A DNA stretch of 49,721 nt, taken from the NCBI GenBank assembly GCA_913009695.1, contig CAJVWV010000007.1, forward strand, positions 1-49,721, read 5' to 3'. Shown one piece after another: positions 1 through 7,355 of the stretch (within the stretch, counting starts at the first letter, position 1; each line of letters begins with the position of its first letter). Under the pieces are notes generated by a model. It did not search any database. It saw only the letters and a program-made list of their open reading frames with translations, and was not told where the DNA came from. A program made the position numbers and the translations under genes. The DNA is from an uncultured bacterium (GTDB taxonomy: Bacteria; Patescibacteriota; Patescibacteriia; Patescibacteriales; SZUA-104).

Positions 1-28
1 AATTTTGATTAATTATTTTTTTTTTTTT
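1..28. other. Non-genomic flank outside the left adapter
   Basis: AT-rich leading bases ending in a run of 13 T directly before the P5 adapter. No gene is visible. The T-run next to P5 resembles the oligo-T spacer of flow-cell primers, so this is most likely library or read-through sequence and not chromosome. Confidence 0.7.
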
Positions 29-86
29 AATGATACGGCGACCACCGAGATCTACACTCTTTCCCTACACGACGCTCTTCCGATCT
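29..86 (+). other. Illumina P5/universal adapter (contamination)
   Basis: The 58 bases match the Illumina TruSeq universal adapter from its first bases (AATGATACGGCGACCACC) to its last (GACGCTCTTCCGATCT). It is a sequencing artefact left in the assembly. Genomic sequence starts at 87, so the first gene is truncated by the adapter, not by biology. Confidence 0.99.
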
Positions 87-88
87 AA

Positions 89-778
89 GGCAAAAAACGT
101 TTTGTTAACCAAACAAGCTGGGGTGTAAGTACGCGACTAATTGGCGCTTTAATAATGACTCATAGCGACGACAAAGGGTTAGTGTTACCCCCGAAAATTA
201 CTCCTATCCATGTTGTAATCATACCCATCAAGCCCGAAGACAAGTCGCTTATAACCGAAGCAGAAAGATTAAAAAATATCTTATCTGAAATGAAAGTTAA
301 AATCGATTATCGCGACAATCTAAGGCCAGGGGAAAAATACTACGAATGGGAAAGGAAAGGCATTCCATTGCGCATTGAAATAGGTCTCCGAGACTTAAAA
401 GAAAAACGAGTAGTTATAGTTCGCCGTGATACCGGTTTAAAAGAAAATTGTCCTACTGACTTTTTAAAGCAGAAGATAGACAATTTACTTAAAGAAATAC
501 AAAATAATCTTTTTAACTCCGCCTTAGAGCGCCGTCAAAAAAGCAATCAAAGCGCGGATAATTGGAAAGAATTTTGTATTGCCATAAAGCAAGGCGGTTA
601 TGTTTTTGCTCATTGGTGCGGAGAAAAAACTTGTGAAAATGAGATGAAAGAAAAAGTTAAAGCTGTAAGCCGCTGCCTTCCGTTTGATGGCGCAGAAGAA
701 AAAGGTGAACACTTTTGTATTCTTTGCGGTAAAAAAACTACCTACAAAAAACGTTGGATTTTTGCAAAAGCCTACTAG
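89..778 (+). CDS. proS: Prolyl-tRNA synthetase, 5'-truncated
   Basis: Class II aminoacyl-tRNA synthetase that charges tRNA-Pro. Only the C-terminal ~229 residues remain. The reading frame is open from the adapter junction; the ATG at 155 is an internal Met. The visible part starts with class II motif 3 (QTSWGVSTRLIGALIM), then the anticodon-binding domain (PPKITPIHVVIIPI) and the C-terminal domain of type III (archaeal/eukaryal-type) ProRS, with Cys pairs (CILC near the end) and the typical terminal Tyr (FAKAY). The radical SAM gene follows after 17 nt with its own ribosome binding site. Family assignment is firm; the start lies outside the contig. Confidence 0.93.
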   Translation, partial: GKKRFVNQTSWGVSTRLIGALIMTHSDDKGLVLPPKITPIHVVIIPIKPEDKSLITEAERLKNILSEMKVKIDYRDNLRPGEKYYEWERKGIPLRIEIGLRDLKEKRVVIVRRDTGLKENCPTDFLKQKIDNLLKEIQNNLFNSALERRQKSNQSADNWKEFCIAIKQGGYVFAHWCGEKTCENEMKEKVKAVSRCLPFDGAEEKGEHFCILCGKKTTYKKRWIFAKAY

Positions 779-795
779 TTAAAAGGAGGATAATC

Positions 796-1938
796 ATGTT
801 TAATTCAGCTCGATTAGAGCTTACGGGTGACTGTGATATAAAATGTCTTTATTGTCATGCTGGAGAAAAAAATAAAGCTTGCTACAAAGAACAAGCACTT
901 TCTCATAAACGTTGGCTGGAAATTATCTCTGAATGTAAAGATTTAGGAGTTACAAATTTCGTTTTTACTGGTGGAGAGCCTCTTCTTTACAACCGCTGGC
1001 CAGAAATAATTGAGGCCTGCGGCCCAAAAACAGAAATTACTATTTCCACCAACGGCAGACATTTTTCTGATAACAATCTTTCTATTATGTCAAAATTTCC
1101 ACAGATTAAGGAATTCAGGACTAGTCTTGATGGCTTATCCACTAATGACATTATAAGAGATGGAAGTAGTTATAAGGAAACATTGGAAACCATTGAAAGA
1201 GTAAGAAAAAAATTCCCAGATAAAAAAATAATGATTCAAACAGTTGTATACGAACAAAATTTACACGAAATTCCACAACTCTACGAATATCTAAAAAAAT
1301 TAGATATTTATAGATGGCGGCTAAGCCAACTCTGGAAGACAATACGAACCGAAAAAAACAAAGACATACTTGATTTTTCTGAATACGATAAAATGTTTTT
1401 ATTATACGCCGATATAATCAAAAAACATCAAAGTGACAATAAGCCATTTATGTTCAGTATTGATAACGTCTACTACTCATGGATTGATAAAGAAGATTAT
1501 GCTCCAATGTCTTTGTCCGATCATCCCTGCTCCTACAATTTTAAGTTTCTTTGTGTTAATGCTAATGGTGATCTGATTTTTTGCCCAGCCCTGAATCTGC
1601 CCCTTGGATCCATACGTGAACAGACAATCAAAGAGACTATAGAAAGCTCAAAATGGCTTAATGATTTTAAAAGTATAACAGTTGATTTCTTAGGATGCGG
1701 TAAATGCCGTTACATTAAAATTTGTGGCGGTGGTTGTCGGGCTGATTCCCAGAGATGGCTCAATAGAACAAAGGCAATTGATCCAAACTCTTGTTGCATG
1801 ATGCCTCGAATAGAAAAAATAATATTGCCCTTATTGGGCAAAGGAGAGCAAGAAGCGTTCTTTTCCTTGATTAATCAAGATGGTGATTTCCCTTTAATTT
1901 ACGGAAAAAACATTAAGGAAGCCGTTAAGCTCTTATAA
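796..1938 (+). CDS. Radical SAM/SPASM domain protein
   Basis: Predicted 380-residue iron-sulfur enzyme using S-adenosylmethionine for radical chemistry. The 4Fe-4S motif CxxxCxxC is at residues 13-20 (CDIKCLYC) and the SAM-binding GGEP at 59-62. The C-terminal ~110 residues hold a SPASM-like cysteine set (CSYNFKFLC, FCPA, CGKCRYIKICGGGCR and a terminal CC) for auxiliary clusters. I chose ATG 796 because AAAAGGAGGA precedes it and the family starts here; an upstream in-frame ATG at 754 lies inside proS. SPASM proteins often modify ribosomal peptides or act as anaerobic maturases. No convincing substrate gene is present except a nine-codon ORF just downstream. A convergent MFS transporter follows. 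The true substrate is unknown. Confidence 0.88.
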   Translation: MFNSARLELTGDCDIKCLYCHAGEKNKACYKEQALSHKRWLEIISECKDLGVTNFVFTGGEPLLYNRWPEIIEACGPKTEITISTNGRHFSDNNLSIMSKFPQIKEFRTSLDGLSTNDIIRDGSSYKETLETIERVRKKFPDKKIMIQTVVYEQNLHEIPQLYEYLKKLDIYRWRLSQLWKTIRTEKNKDILDFSEYDKMFLLYADIIKKHQSDNKPFMFSIDNVYYSWIDKEDYAPMSLSDHPCSYNFKFLCVNANGDLIFCPALNLPLGSIREQTIKETIESSKWLNDFKSITVDFLGCGKCRYIKICGGGCRADSQRWLNRTKAIDPNSCCMMPRIEKIILPLLGKGEQEAFFSLINQDGDFPLIYGKNIKEAVKLL

Positions 1939-1955
1939 AAGAAAGGAGGTTAGCT

Positions 1956-1985
1956 GTGGTTCTTAAAAATAAACAGCCTAGTTGA
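1956..1985 (+). CDS. Possible nine-codon micro-ORF
   Basis: A strong Shine-Dalgarno (GAAAGGAGG, 1941-1949) sits six bases before a GTG that opens a nine-residue ORF, MVLKNKQPS, ending TGA before the terminator. There is no other ORF for this RBS to serve. It may be a real micropeptide, possibly a substrate of the radical SAM enzyme, or the remnant of a lost gene. Evidence is only the RBS and position. Confidence 0.25.
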   Translation: MVLKNKQPS

Positions 1986-1995
1986 TCAGAGGTAT

Positions 1996-2028
1996 AGAGG
2001 GGTAGATATAAATCTCCCCTCTTTTTTT
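1996..2028 (+). terminator. Intrinsic terminator after the radical SAM gene
   Basis: Stem AGAGGGG + AGAT pairs with ATCT + CCCCTCT (one bulged T, ATAA loop), followed by a T-run. It separates the radical SAM gene from the convergent MFS gene, whose stop codon lies in the T-run. Confidence 0.85.
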
Positions 2029-3214
2029 ATATTACTTTATCTTTTTTAAGAATAATTAAAATGATTATTCCTGATATTAAAGTTGTTGCTCCAATTACAG
2101 CCAAAGCTTGTGCTAAAGTATAAACATCTGCAATCCAGCCAAAAACAGGAATAATAACAGCATATAGCAATCTACCAACAAAACTTTCTGCGGACAAAAC
2201 AGTTGCTCTTATATTTGAGTCAGTTAATTGATTTATATAATCAGTAACAACTGCACTTTTAAATCCTCTTACAAATTGTTGAATAAAACAAAAAGAAAAA
2301 CTAAATAAAAAGACAAAGCTGCTCATTAAAAAATAACTTCCCGCGACTAAAAATATCAACATTGATAAGGAATATTTTTGACCAAGTTTTGCTTCAATTT
2401 TGTGGGCATATTTTGATGAAAAAGCAGCCACAACCTGAAAACTTGCGAATACAAAACCAAAATAAGTAATATCTAGCCCTGATAATTTAAAATATGGCTG
2501 ATACAGCCATAAGGCTGATTGGTTGAATGCAAGTATAATTCCAGAATAAATAATAATCCATCTTAATTTTTTATTTTGTATAAGAGCAACTTTTATAATT
2601 TTTAATAATTCTTTTGTATAGCCCTTTTTAAAAATAAGCTTATGTCTTTCTGGTTCTTGCATTAAAAGCGCCAACGGAATCATTAAAGCAAAAAATGGAA
2701 TTGAAGCATAAAGTGCATATCTCAAATCTATTTTTGCGATAAAGCCACCAAAAACATTTGATATTGCTAAAGCGATCATTCCATAAAAAAGTGCATTACC
2801 CCATATTTTTTTATATTGTTTTTCTCGTCCAAGACCTTGAAGTGTATCATAAATAAAAGCAGATGCTGTTCCGGATGTGAAAGAAATACTAAGAGCAAAA
2901 AATATCTCAGCAATTAAAAATTGAAAAAAATTATGCCCGAGACTATAGGAAATTATTGCGATTACGCCAGTCACACTTGCAACAACTAAAGCCTTCTTTC
3001 TTCCATGAACATCTGCAAAATATCCCGTTGGCACCTCAAGAATTACAGTAAGAATTGCAAAAATAGATTGCAACACCATTACCTGTGTTAAGCTCAAACC
3101 ATTATCCTGCCAAAAAAGAACCATTATAGGAACGGCAAAAAACATACCTGCAAGAATGCTGTATATGTAAAATTTCCAAATGTTACTTTCCAATCTTAGC
3201 TTTTTTATCTCCAT
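2027..3214 (-). CDS. Major facilitator superfamily (MFS) transporter
   Basis: A 395-residue polytopic inner-membrane protein with about 12 hydrophobic segments in the MFS two-bundle layout. The loop 2-3 signature region reads PTGYFADVHGRKKALV (around residue 62), a good match to the MFS A-motif (GxxaDrxGrrk). Many members export drugs, peptides or metabolites with proton coupling; substrate cannot be told. It is transcribed towards the radical SAM gene and ends in that gene's terminator. No strong Shine-Dalgarno is visible before the ATG, as with several genes here. If the radical SAM protein makes a peptide product this transporter could export it, but that is only proximity. Confidence 0.85.
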   Translation of the reverse strand: MEIKKLRLESNIWKFYIYSILAGMFFAVPIMVLFWQDNGLSLTQVMVLQSIFAILTVILEVPTGYFADVHGRKKALVVASVTGVIAIISYSLGHNFFQFLIAEIFFALSISFTSGTASAFIYDTLQGLGREKQYKKIWGNALFYGMIALAISNVFGGFIAKIDLRYALYASIPFFALMIPLALLMQEPERHKLIFKKGYTKELLKIIKVALIQNKKLRWIIIYSGIILAFNQSALWLYQPYFKLSGLDITYFGFVFASFQVVAAFSSKYAHKIEAKLGQKYSLSMLIFLVAGSYFLMSSFVFLFSFSFCFIQQFVRGFKSAVVTDYINQLTDSNIRATVLSAESFVGRLLYAVIIPVFGWIADVYTLAQALAVIGATTLISGIIILIILKKDKVI

Positions 3215-3259
3215 TATATTTATAATTTTATTTTATAAAAACATAATCTATATATATTC

Positions 3260-3288
3260 ATTTTATCATTTTTTTGATATTTCGACAA
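3260..3288 (-). promoter_or_regulatory. Promoter for the MFS gene
   Basis: On the minus strand TTGTCG, 17-nt spacer, TAAAAT, about 46 nt before the MFS start. Confidence 0.55.
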
Positions 3289-3292
3289 AATA

Positions 3293-3320
3293 AACAAAAA
3301 AACCGACTTTTTACAAATCG
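3293..3320 (-). terminator. Weak terminator after the HIT gene
   Basis: Minus-strand stem CGATTT/AAGTCG (one G-U pair, five-base loop) followed by G and seven T, just past the HIT stop codon. Confidence 0.5.
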
Positions 3321-3338
3321 ATTTTTATTTATCTATTA

Positions 3339-3719
3339 CTACGGTCTTCTGTTTGATTCTTGCTTAAAAGCGTATCTAATGCCTTTTCCGCTCAATGGTT
3401 CGTCGCTGAAACGAGCTATAACATGAAGATGCGCGTGATCAACGTTCTGGCCCGCAATCTCCCCAACATTCCATCCAATATTAAATCCATCAGGACTATG
3501 CTTATCTAAAATATTTTTTACTTTCAAAAGCATTTTCTTAATAGCGACCCATTCTTCATCATTTAAATCAAAGGGAGTTTCAACATGTCTTTTTGTGATT
3601 ATCATGCCAGCGCAATTTAAGACAGAATCTATGGATTCTACAAAATAGCAATAATCATTTTCCGCTAAAATTTCTCCTTTTATAACATTATTTTCCAAGC
3701 AAAATTTACAATTTTTCAT
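3339..3719 (-). CDS. HIT-family nucleotide-binding hydrolase
   Basis: A 126-residue histidine-triad protein. The catalytic triad HxHxH is at 95-99 (HAHLHV), preceded by GWNVGEIAGQ, which contacts the nucleotide phosphate. An N-terminal Cys pair (C4, C7) with a later His is typical of zinc-binding HIT hydrolases. Such enzymes cleave AMP-linked or dinucleoside polyphosphate substrates. It stands alone between a weak terminator and an AT-rich upstream region. It is complete and of usual length. Confidence 0.88.
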   Translation of the reverse strand: MKNCKFCLENNVIKGEILAENDYCYFVESIDSVLNCAGMIITKRHVETPFDLNDEEWVAIKKMLLKVKNILDKHSPDGFNIGWNVGEIAGQNVDHAHLHVIARFSDEPLSGKGIRYAFKQESNRRP

Positions 3720-3931
3720 AAAATTTTTAATTATTTTATATTTTTATATTAGCATTTTTCAATGTTTTATCAAAATAAACAAAAAAACCGATTTATTTAT
3801 TCGGAATTCTTTATTTATCGTTAAATATTATAATAATGTTCAAGTCCACGAACATAATTGACCAATTTATTAAATTATGATAGGTTATAAACGATATAAG
3901 CCATATAAAATAAAGTTTATATTTAGTTTCT
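3720..3931. other. AT-rich intergenic region, no gene
   Basis: Divergent spacer between the HIT gene (minus) and argS (plus). It contains a weak minus-strand hairpin with T-run near 3785-3805 (CCGA...TCGG) in the HIT 5' leader and a small GTTC...GAAC hairpin near 3838-3853. I found no leader ORF with biased codons here. Confidence 0.5.
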
Positions 3932-3960
3932 TTGACAAATAAATAATACGAAACTATAAT
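3932..3960 (+). promoter_or_regulatory. Consensus promoter of argS
   Basis: Perfect TTGACA (3932-3937), 17-nt spacer, perfect TATAAT (3955-3960), giving a short 5' leader of about 30 nt with GAGGAGG before ATG 3997. Confidence 0.85.
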
Positions 3961-3996
3961 AAAAATCAGTTAAAAAATAAATTGAGGAGGCGTATT

Positions 3997-5763
3997 ATGA
4001 ATACAGAGGATATAAAAAAAGAAATTCTTACTCAGCTAACAAATTCTGTTAATAAAATTCTGGGCAACAAACCTAATAATCTTAAACTAGAGTTCCCACC
4101 AGACATTAAACTCGGAAACTTTGCATTTGGATGCTTTGAATTGGCAAAACAATTTAAAAAAAATCCAATGGAAATCGCTAAAAATTTAGCGAACGAGATA
4201 CAGCCTAATGATATCATTCAAAAAGTACGTGCAGCTGGTCCCTATGTAAACTTTAGGATTTACCCTGAAATACTTTTCGGCAGTGTATGCACTGAAATCA
4301 TTTCACAGGCTAATGATTTTGGTAATTCTCATGCAGGTAAAGGACAACGTGTAATGGTGGAATATCTATCTCCTAACACTAATAAGCCACTACACCTTGG
4401 ACATGTCCGCAATGGAGCATTAGGAATGGCTACATCAAATCTACTTGAAGCCACGGGACACAAAGTCATTAAAGCAAATTTGGTTAATGATCGAGGTGTA
4501 CACATATGTAAATCAATGCTTGCCTGGGAAAAATTCTCAGACAAAGAAACTCCCAAAACTTCCGGCTTAAAAGGTGATCATTTTGTAGGAAAATGGTATG
4601 TAAGATACGCTAACGAAGTAGAAAAAAATCCAGAACTAGAAAATGAAGTTCTGGAAATGTTAAAAAAGTGGGAAGCCGGGAATAGTGAAGTGATAAAACT
4701 TTGGAAAAAGATGAATAAATGGGTTTATGAGGGATTTGAAAAAACTTACAAAAAACTTAAACTTAAGTTTGATGTCTTTTACTACGAATCTGACACGTAC
4801 AAACTGGGTAAAGATATAATATCTGATGGCTGTAAAGAAAATTTTTTCTATCGGGATAAAAAGGGAGCATTCGTTTTTGACTTGCCGATAGACGAATTCG
4901 GAAAAAATAAAGATGAAAGCCCAAAAAAAGTTACAGTACTACGCGCAGATGGTACCAGCGTTTATATTACGCAAGACATCGGAACAGCATTAAAAAAAGT
5001 TCTTGAGCATAGGCTCCATAAATCAATTTATGTTGTAGGATCAGAACAAAAATTCCATTTCCAGTGTTTATTCAAAATTCTTGAAACTTTAAGATATCCG
5101 TGGGCAAAAAATTGCTACCATCTCTCTTATGGAATGGTTTACCTTCCTGATGGAAAAATGAAATCTAGGGAAGGAAAAGTAGTAGATGCCGATGATTTAA
5201 TCTCTAAAATGGAATTACTAGCTACAAATGAGATCAAAAAACGAGACCTGAAAAATGAACTCTCAAAAAAAGAAATAGAAAGAAGAGCATCTAAGATAGC
5301 TCTCGGGGCTATAAAATTCTATCTACTGAGAGTGGGACCAACACAAGACATTCATTTTGACCCCGAAGAGTCATTGTCGTTTGAAGGATTTACAGGACCT
5401 TACTGTCAATATTCATACGCCAGAGCAGCGAGAATATTAAGTAATGTCAGCAACATAGAAGTAGAATTAAAAAATAATGATTTTTCTATTCTTGGAAGCA
5501 AGGAAGAATTATTACTTGCTCAAAAATTAATCCAATTCCCAAATACAGTTAATTCAACGACAAAAAACTTGAATCCATCTAGACTAGCTATTCACATTTT
5601 TGAGACTGCTAAAGCGTTTAATCAGTTCTACCACAAAAATCCTGTTTTAAATACAGAGGACGAAAAACTGAAAAGAGCTCGTTTGGCATTAGTCAAAGCT
5701 ACGTCAATCACATTAAAAAAAGGATTAAATCTTTTAGGGATTGAGGTTATGGATAAGATGTAA
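3997..5763 (+). CDS. argS: Arginyl-tRNA synthetase
   Basis: Class I synthetase of 588 residues that charges tRNA-Arg. N-terminal Add-1 domain (residues 1-110), HIGH motif as HLGH at 133-136 (NTNKPLHLGHVRNG), KMSKS-equivalent GKMKSREGK, and the C-terminal helical anticodon-binding (DALR) domain with GPYCQYSYARAARI. Start ATG 3997 is set by GAGGAGG; a TTG at 3982 would include that RBS and is unlikely. It has its own consensus promoter and terminator, and is followed at once by an arginine-codon leader. Charged tRNA-Arg is what those attenuators would sense, so the pairing makes sense. Probably the only ArgRS of the cell. Confidence 0.97.
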   Translation: MNTEDIKKEILTQLTNSVNKILGNKPNNLKLEFPPDIKLGNFAFGCFELAKQFKKNPMEIAKNLANEIQPNDIIQKVRAAGPYVNFRIYPEILFGSVCTEIISQANDFGNSHAGKGQRVMVEYLSPNTNKPLHLGHVRNGALGMATSNLLEATGHKVIKANLVNDRGVHICKSMLAWEKFSDKETPKTSGLKGDHFVGKWYVRYANEVEKNPELENEVLEMLKKWEAGNSEVIKLWKKMNKWVYEGFEKTYKKLKLKFDVFYYESDTYKLGKDIISDGCKENFFYRDKKGAFVFDLPIDEFGKNKDESPKKVTVLRADGTSVYITQDIGTALKKVLEHRLHKSIYVVGSEQKFHFQCLFKILETLRYPWAKNCYHLSYGMVYLPDGKMKSREGKVVDADDLISKMELLATNEIKKRDLKNELSKKEIERRASKIALGAIKFYLLRVGPTQDIHFDPEESLSFEGFTGPYCQYSYARAARILSNVSNIEVELKNNDFSILGSKEELLLAQKLIQFPNTVNSTTKNLNPSRLAIHIFETAKAFNQFYHKNPVLNTEDEKLKRARLALVKATSITLKKGLNLLGIEVMDKM

Positions 5764-5768
5764 TTACA

Positions 5769-5796
5769 GGGGCGTTTATATAAACGCCCTTTTTTA
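5769..5796 (+). terminator. Terminator of argS
   Basis: GGGCGTTTA/TAAACGCCC stem with a T-run (CCCTTTTTTATTT). It isolates argS from the leader transcript that starts 35 nt later. Confidence 0.88.
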
Positions 5797-5797
5797 T

Positions 5798-5825
5798 TTG
5801 ACAAAATTTTTAAAAACTATATACT
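5798..5825 (+). promoter_or_regulatory. Promoter of the arginine leader transcript 1
   Basis: TTGACA (5798-5803), 16-nt spacer, TATACT (5820-5825). The expected start site is about 5831-5833, so the leader ORF ATG at 5833 would be at or within two bases of the mRNA 5' end: a leaderless leader peptide. Confidence 0.8.
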
Positions 5826-5832
5826 TAAATAT

Positions 5833-5886
5833 ATGAACAAAATAACACAAATTTTAAACAACAGAAGACGCCCTATTAGTGCTTAG
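5833..5886 (+). CDS. Arginine leader peptide 1 (17 aa)
   Basis: MNKITQILNNRRRPISA. Codons 11-13 are AGA AGA CGC (5863-5871), three consecutive Arg codons, two of them AGA. No Shine-Dalgarno is seen, but the promoter places the ATG at the transcript start. Its stop codon lies directly before the strand that would form the antiterminator. In a classical attenuator a ribosome stalled here for lack of charged tRNA-Arg blocks the 5' pairing strand and lets transcription proceed. The same design recurs at 16974-17051, which strongly supports function. Confidence 0.75.
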   Translation: MNKITQILNNRRRPISA

Positions 5887-5946
5887 CTAATGAGGTTATT
5901 TTTGCTTAATTAAAATTTGTAGAAAGACCTCAATTGAGGTTTTTTT
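5872..5946 (+). promoter_or_regulatory. Arginine attenuator 1 (alternative hairpins)
   Basis: Strand 1 CCTATTAG (5872-5879, under a ribosome stalled at the Arg codons) can pair with strand 2 CTAATGAGG (5887-5895, one bulge). Strand 2 core TGAGGT (5891-5896, plus one G-U) can instead pair with ACCTCA (5927-5932), which is the 5' arm of the terminator ACCTCAATTGAGGT (5927-5940) followed by a T-run. Stalling at Arg codons frees strand 2 and disrupts the terminator; full translation covers strand 2 and ends transcription. The 2:3 helix is short (6-7 bp), so it is the weakest part of the model. Confidence 0.7.
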
Positions 5947-6012
5947 GTTTATATAATTATTTATTTTATTATTAAATACCGGCGGAAAATATCAATCATG
6001 TAATATCAATTA

Positions 6013-6041
6013 TTGACAAACAAAAGATAATAAAGTAAAAT
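6013..6041 (+). promoter_or_regulatory. Second promoter before the PLP/ATP-grasp operon
   Basis: TTGACA (6013-6018), 17-nt spacer, TAAAAT (6036-6041), downstream of the attenuator. A 17-codon ORF (6045-6098) starts at about this start site and ends on the Shine-Dalgarno of the next gene. A small palindrome ATGAAC-TTTT-GTTCAT covers 6045-6060. This promoter would give attenuator-independent expression. Confidence 0.6.
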
Positions 6042-6107
6042 AATATGAACTTTTGTTCATTAAAACTAAATAAATATCAAACAAAAAGGAAAAAATAGGA
6101 GGCTGAC

Positions 6108-7355
6108 ATGAAATATAAATGTTTACTGTGTGGTGATGAAGTAACAAAAAATGAAGTTGATAACCATAAGGCTGTGCATCATCCAAATGAAATGCATTAT
6201 GGAATTATGTGGCCTATTGAGGCATCGGAAGACATACATCAATATTCACCAAAAATCCAAATTCTTGAATCTTCTCTTATTGCAAAAGTTTTAGGAGTTA
6301 AAAAGGTGTATATCCGAAATGAGTGTCAAAACAAATCTGGCAGCATGAAAGATTACCTGGTTCAAACAGCAGTGCAAGACGGTCTTAAAAAGGGTTTTGA
6401 AGTATTTACCGTTGTCTCATCCGGAAATCATGCTTTTTCATTGGCAAAAATAACAGATGAATATAATGTTAAGTCATTATTATTCACAACTGCTACATCT
6501 TCAAAAATACCCCATCTTTCTCAGTATAGTAATTCAATAATACTTGCTGTTAAGGATGCGATTTTTGAAGACGTTTATCGGATAGCTGGTAAAAAATTAT
6601 TTAAAGGTGTGTATAATGCTAATGTTTCAAATGAGTTGTCCATTCTTGGGCTACATCCTGTTGCACTTGATATATCTTGTCTAAATCCATTGCCTTCACA
6701 TATTTTATCTGGTGTGGGGAATGGCAGTTATTTAGCAGGTATAGCTCTGGGCTTAGAGAGAATTGATTGTGTAGGATCCAAAATAGTTCCTGTCGGAATG
6801 AAGGGCGCTTTTCCAACAATTAATGCATTCGTGAACGATAAATTAATTCATGAATATTCTGATTTTCTTGTTTCAGAAGATTTAATTGATGCCGCAGAAG
6901 GATCTATTGCAACTGAAAGCTACAGCATGCCGCAATTAATGCATGCTGTAAAAGTTACAAAAGGTTTTCCTTTAGGCGGACTATTAAACGATGATCTCAA
7001 AACAGCCTACAGACTTCTATCTCGTGATGAATTTTTAATTAAAAACGGTATCATTCCTGAACCAACCGGTATCATGGGATTAGCCGCCGCCCTTAAGCAC
7101 AAGGATCAGTTTAAAAAAGAGGATGTTTTGCATTTTTCTTTTACTGGTCATGGCTCAAAAGATGAACACGGCATTACCAAGCTACTGCCCGATATTGGAA
7201 GTTTACTAATCTCTGAGGCACGTAAATCCAGGCCTGACTTGGTTGCAGATCAAGTGGAAAACACAAGAAATGACAACGTTTTTTTTGTCGAGAAAGACAT
7301 CTCCCCAGAAAAAATTAACGAAATTATTGAAAATTGGAGGAACCAACGAAGATGA
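6108..7355 (+). CDS. Threonine-synthase-like PLP enzyme with N-terminal zinc finger
   Basis: 415-residue fold-type II PLP-dependent enzyme. N-terminal C2H2-type metal site (C5, C8, H20, H24/H25). The Schiff-base lysine is K81 in NKSGSMKDY, matching TGSFKDR of threonine synthases; SSGNHAFSLA at 104-113 is the substrate asparagine loop; SGVGNGSYLAG (201-211) the phosphate glycine loop; EPTGIMGLAAAL a later family motif. Relatives act on O-phosphohomoserine, O-phosphoserine or similar activated amino acids. It is first in an operon behind the arginine attenuator and overlaps the ATP-grasp gene by 4 nt, so the two are translationally coupled. RBS GGAGG precedes ATG 6108. Fold is certain; real substrate is unknown, and 'threonine synthase' as such may be wrong because the substrate loop differs. 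Confidence 0.85.
   Translation: MKYKCLLCGDEVTKNEVDNHKAVHHPNEMHYGIMWPIEASEDIHQYSPKIQILESSLIAKVLGVKKVYIRNECQNKSGSMKDYLVQTAVQDGLKKGFEVFTVVSSGNHAFSLAKITDEYNVKSLLFTTATSSKIPHLSQYSNSIILAVKDAIFEDVYRIAGKKLFKGVYNANVSNELSILGLHPVALDISCLNPLPSHILSGVGNGSYLAGIALGLERIDCVGSKIVPVGMKGAFPTINAFVNDKLIHEYSDFLVSEDLIDAAEGSIATESYSMPQLMHAVKVTKGFPLGGLLNDDLKTAYRLLSRDEFLIKNGIIPEPTGIMGLAAALKHKDQFKKEDVLHFSFTGHGSKDEHGITKLLPDIGSLLISEARKSRPDLVADQVENTRNDNVFFVEKDISPEKINEIIENWRNQRR

Noticed and set aside
6000-6107. T-box riboswitch for the arginine operon
   Set aside because: No T-box consensus sequence or specifier stem is visible; the coding leader explains the region better.
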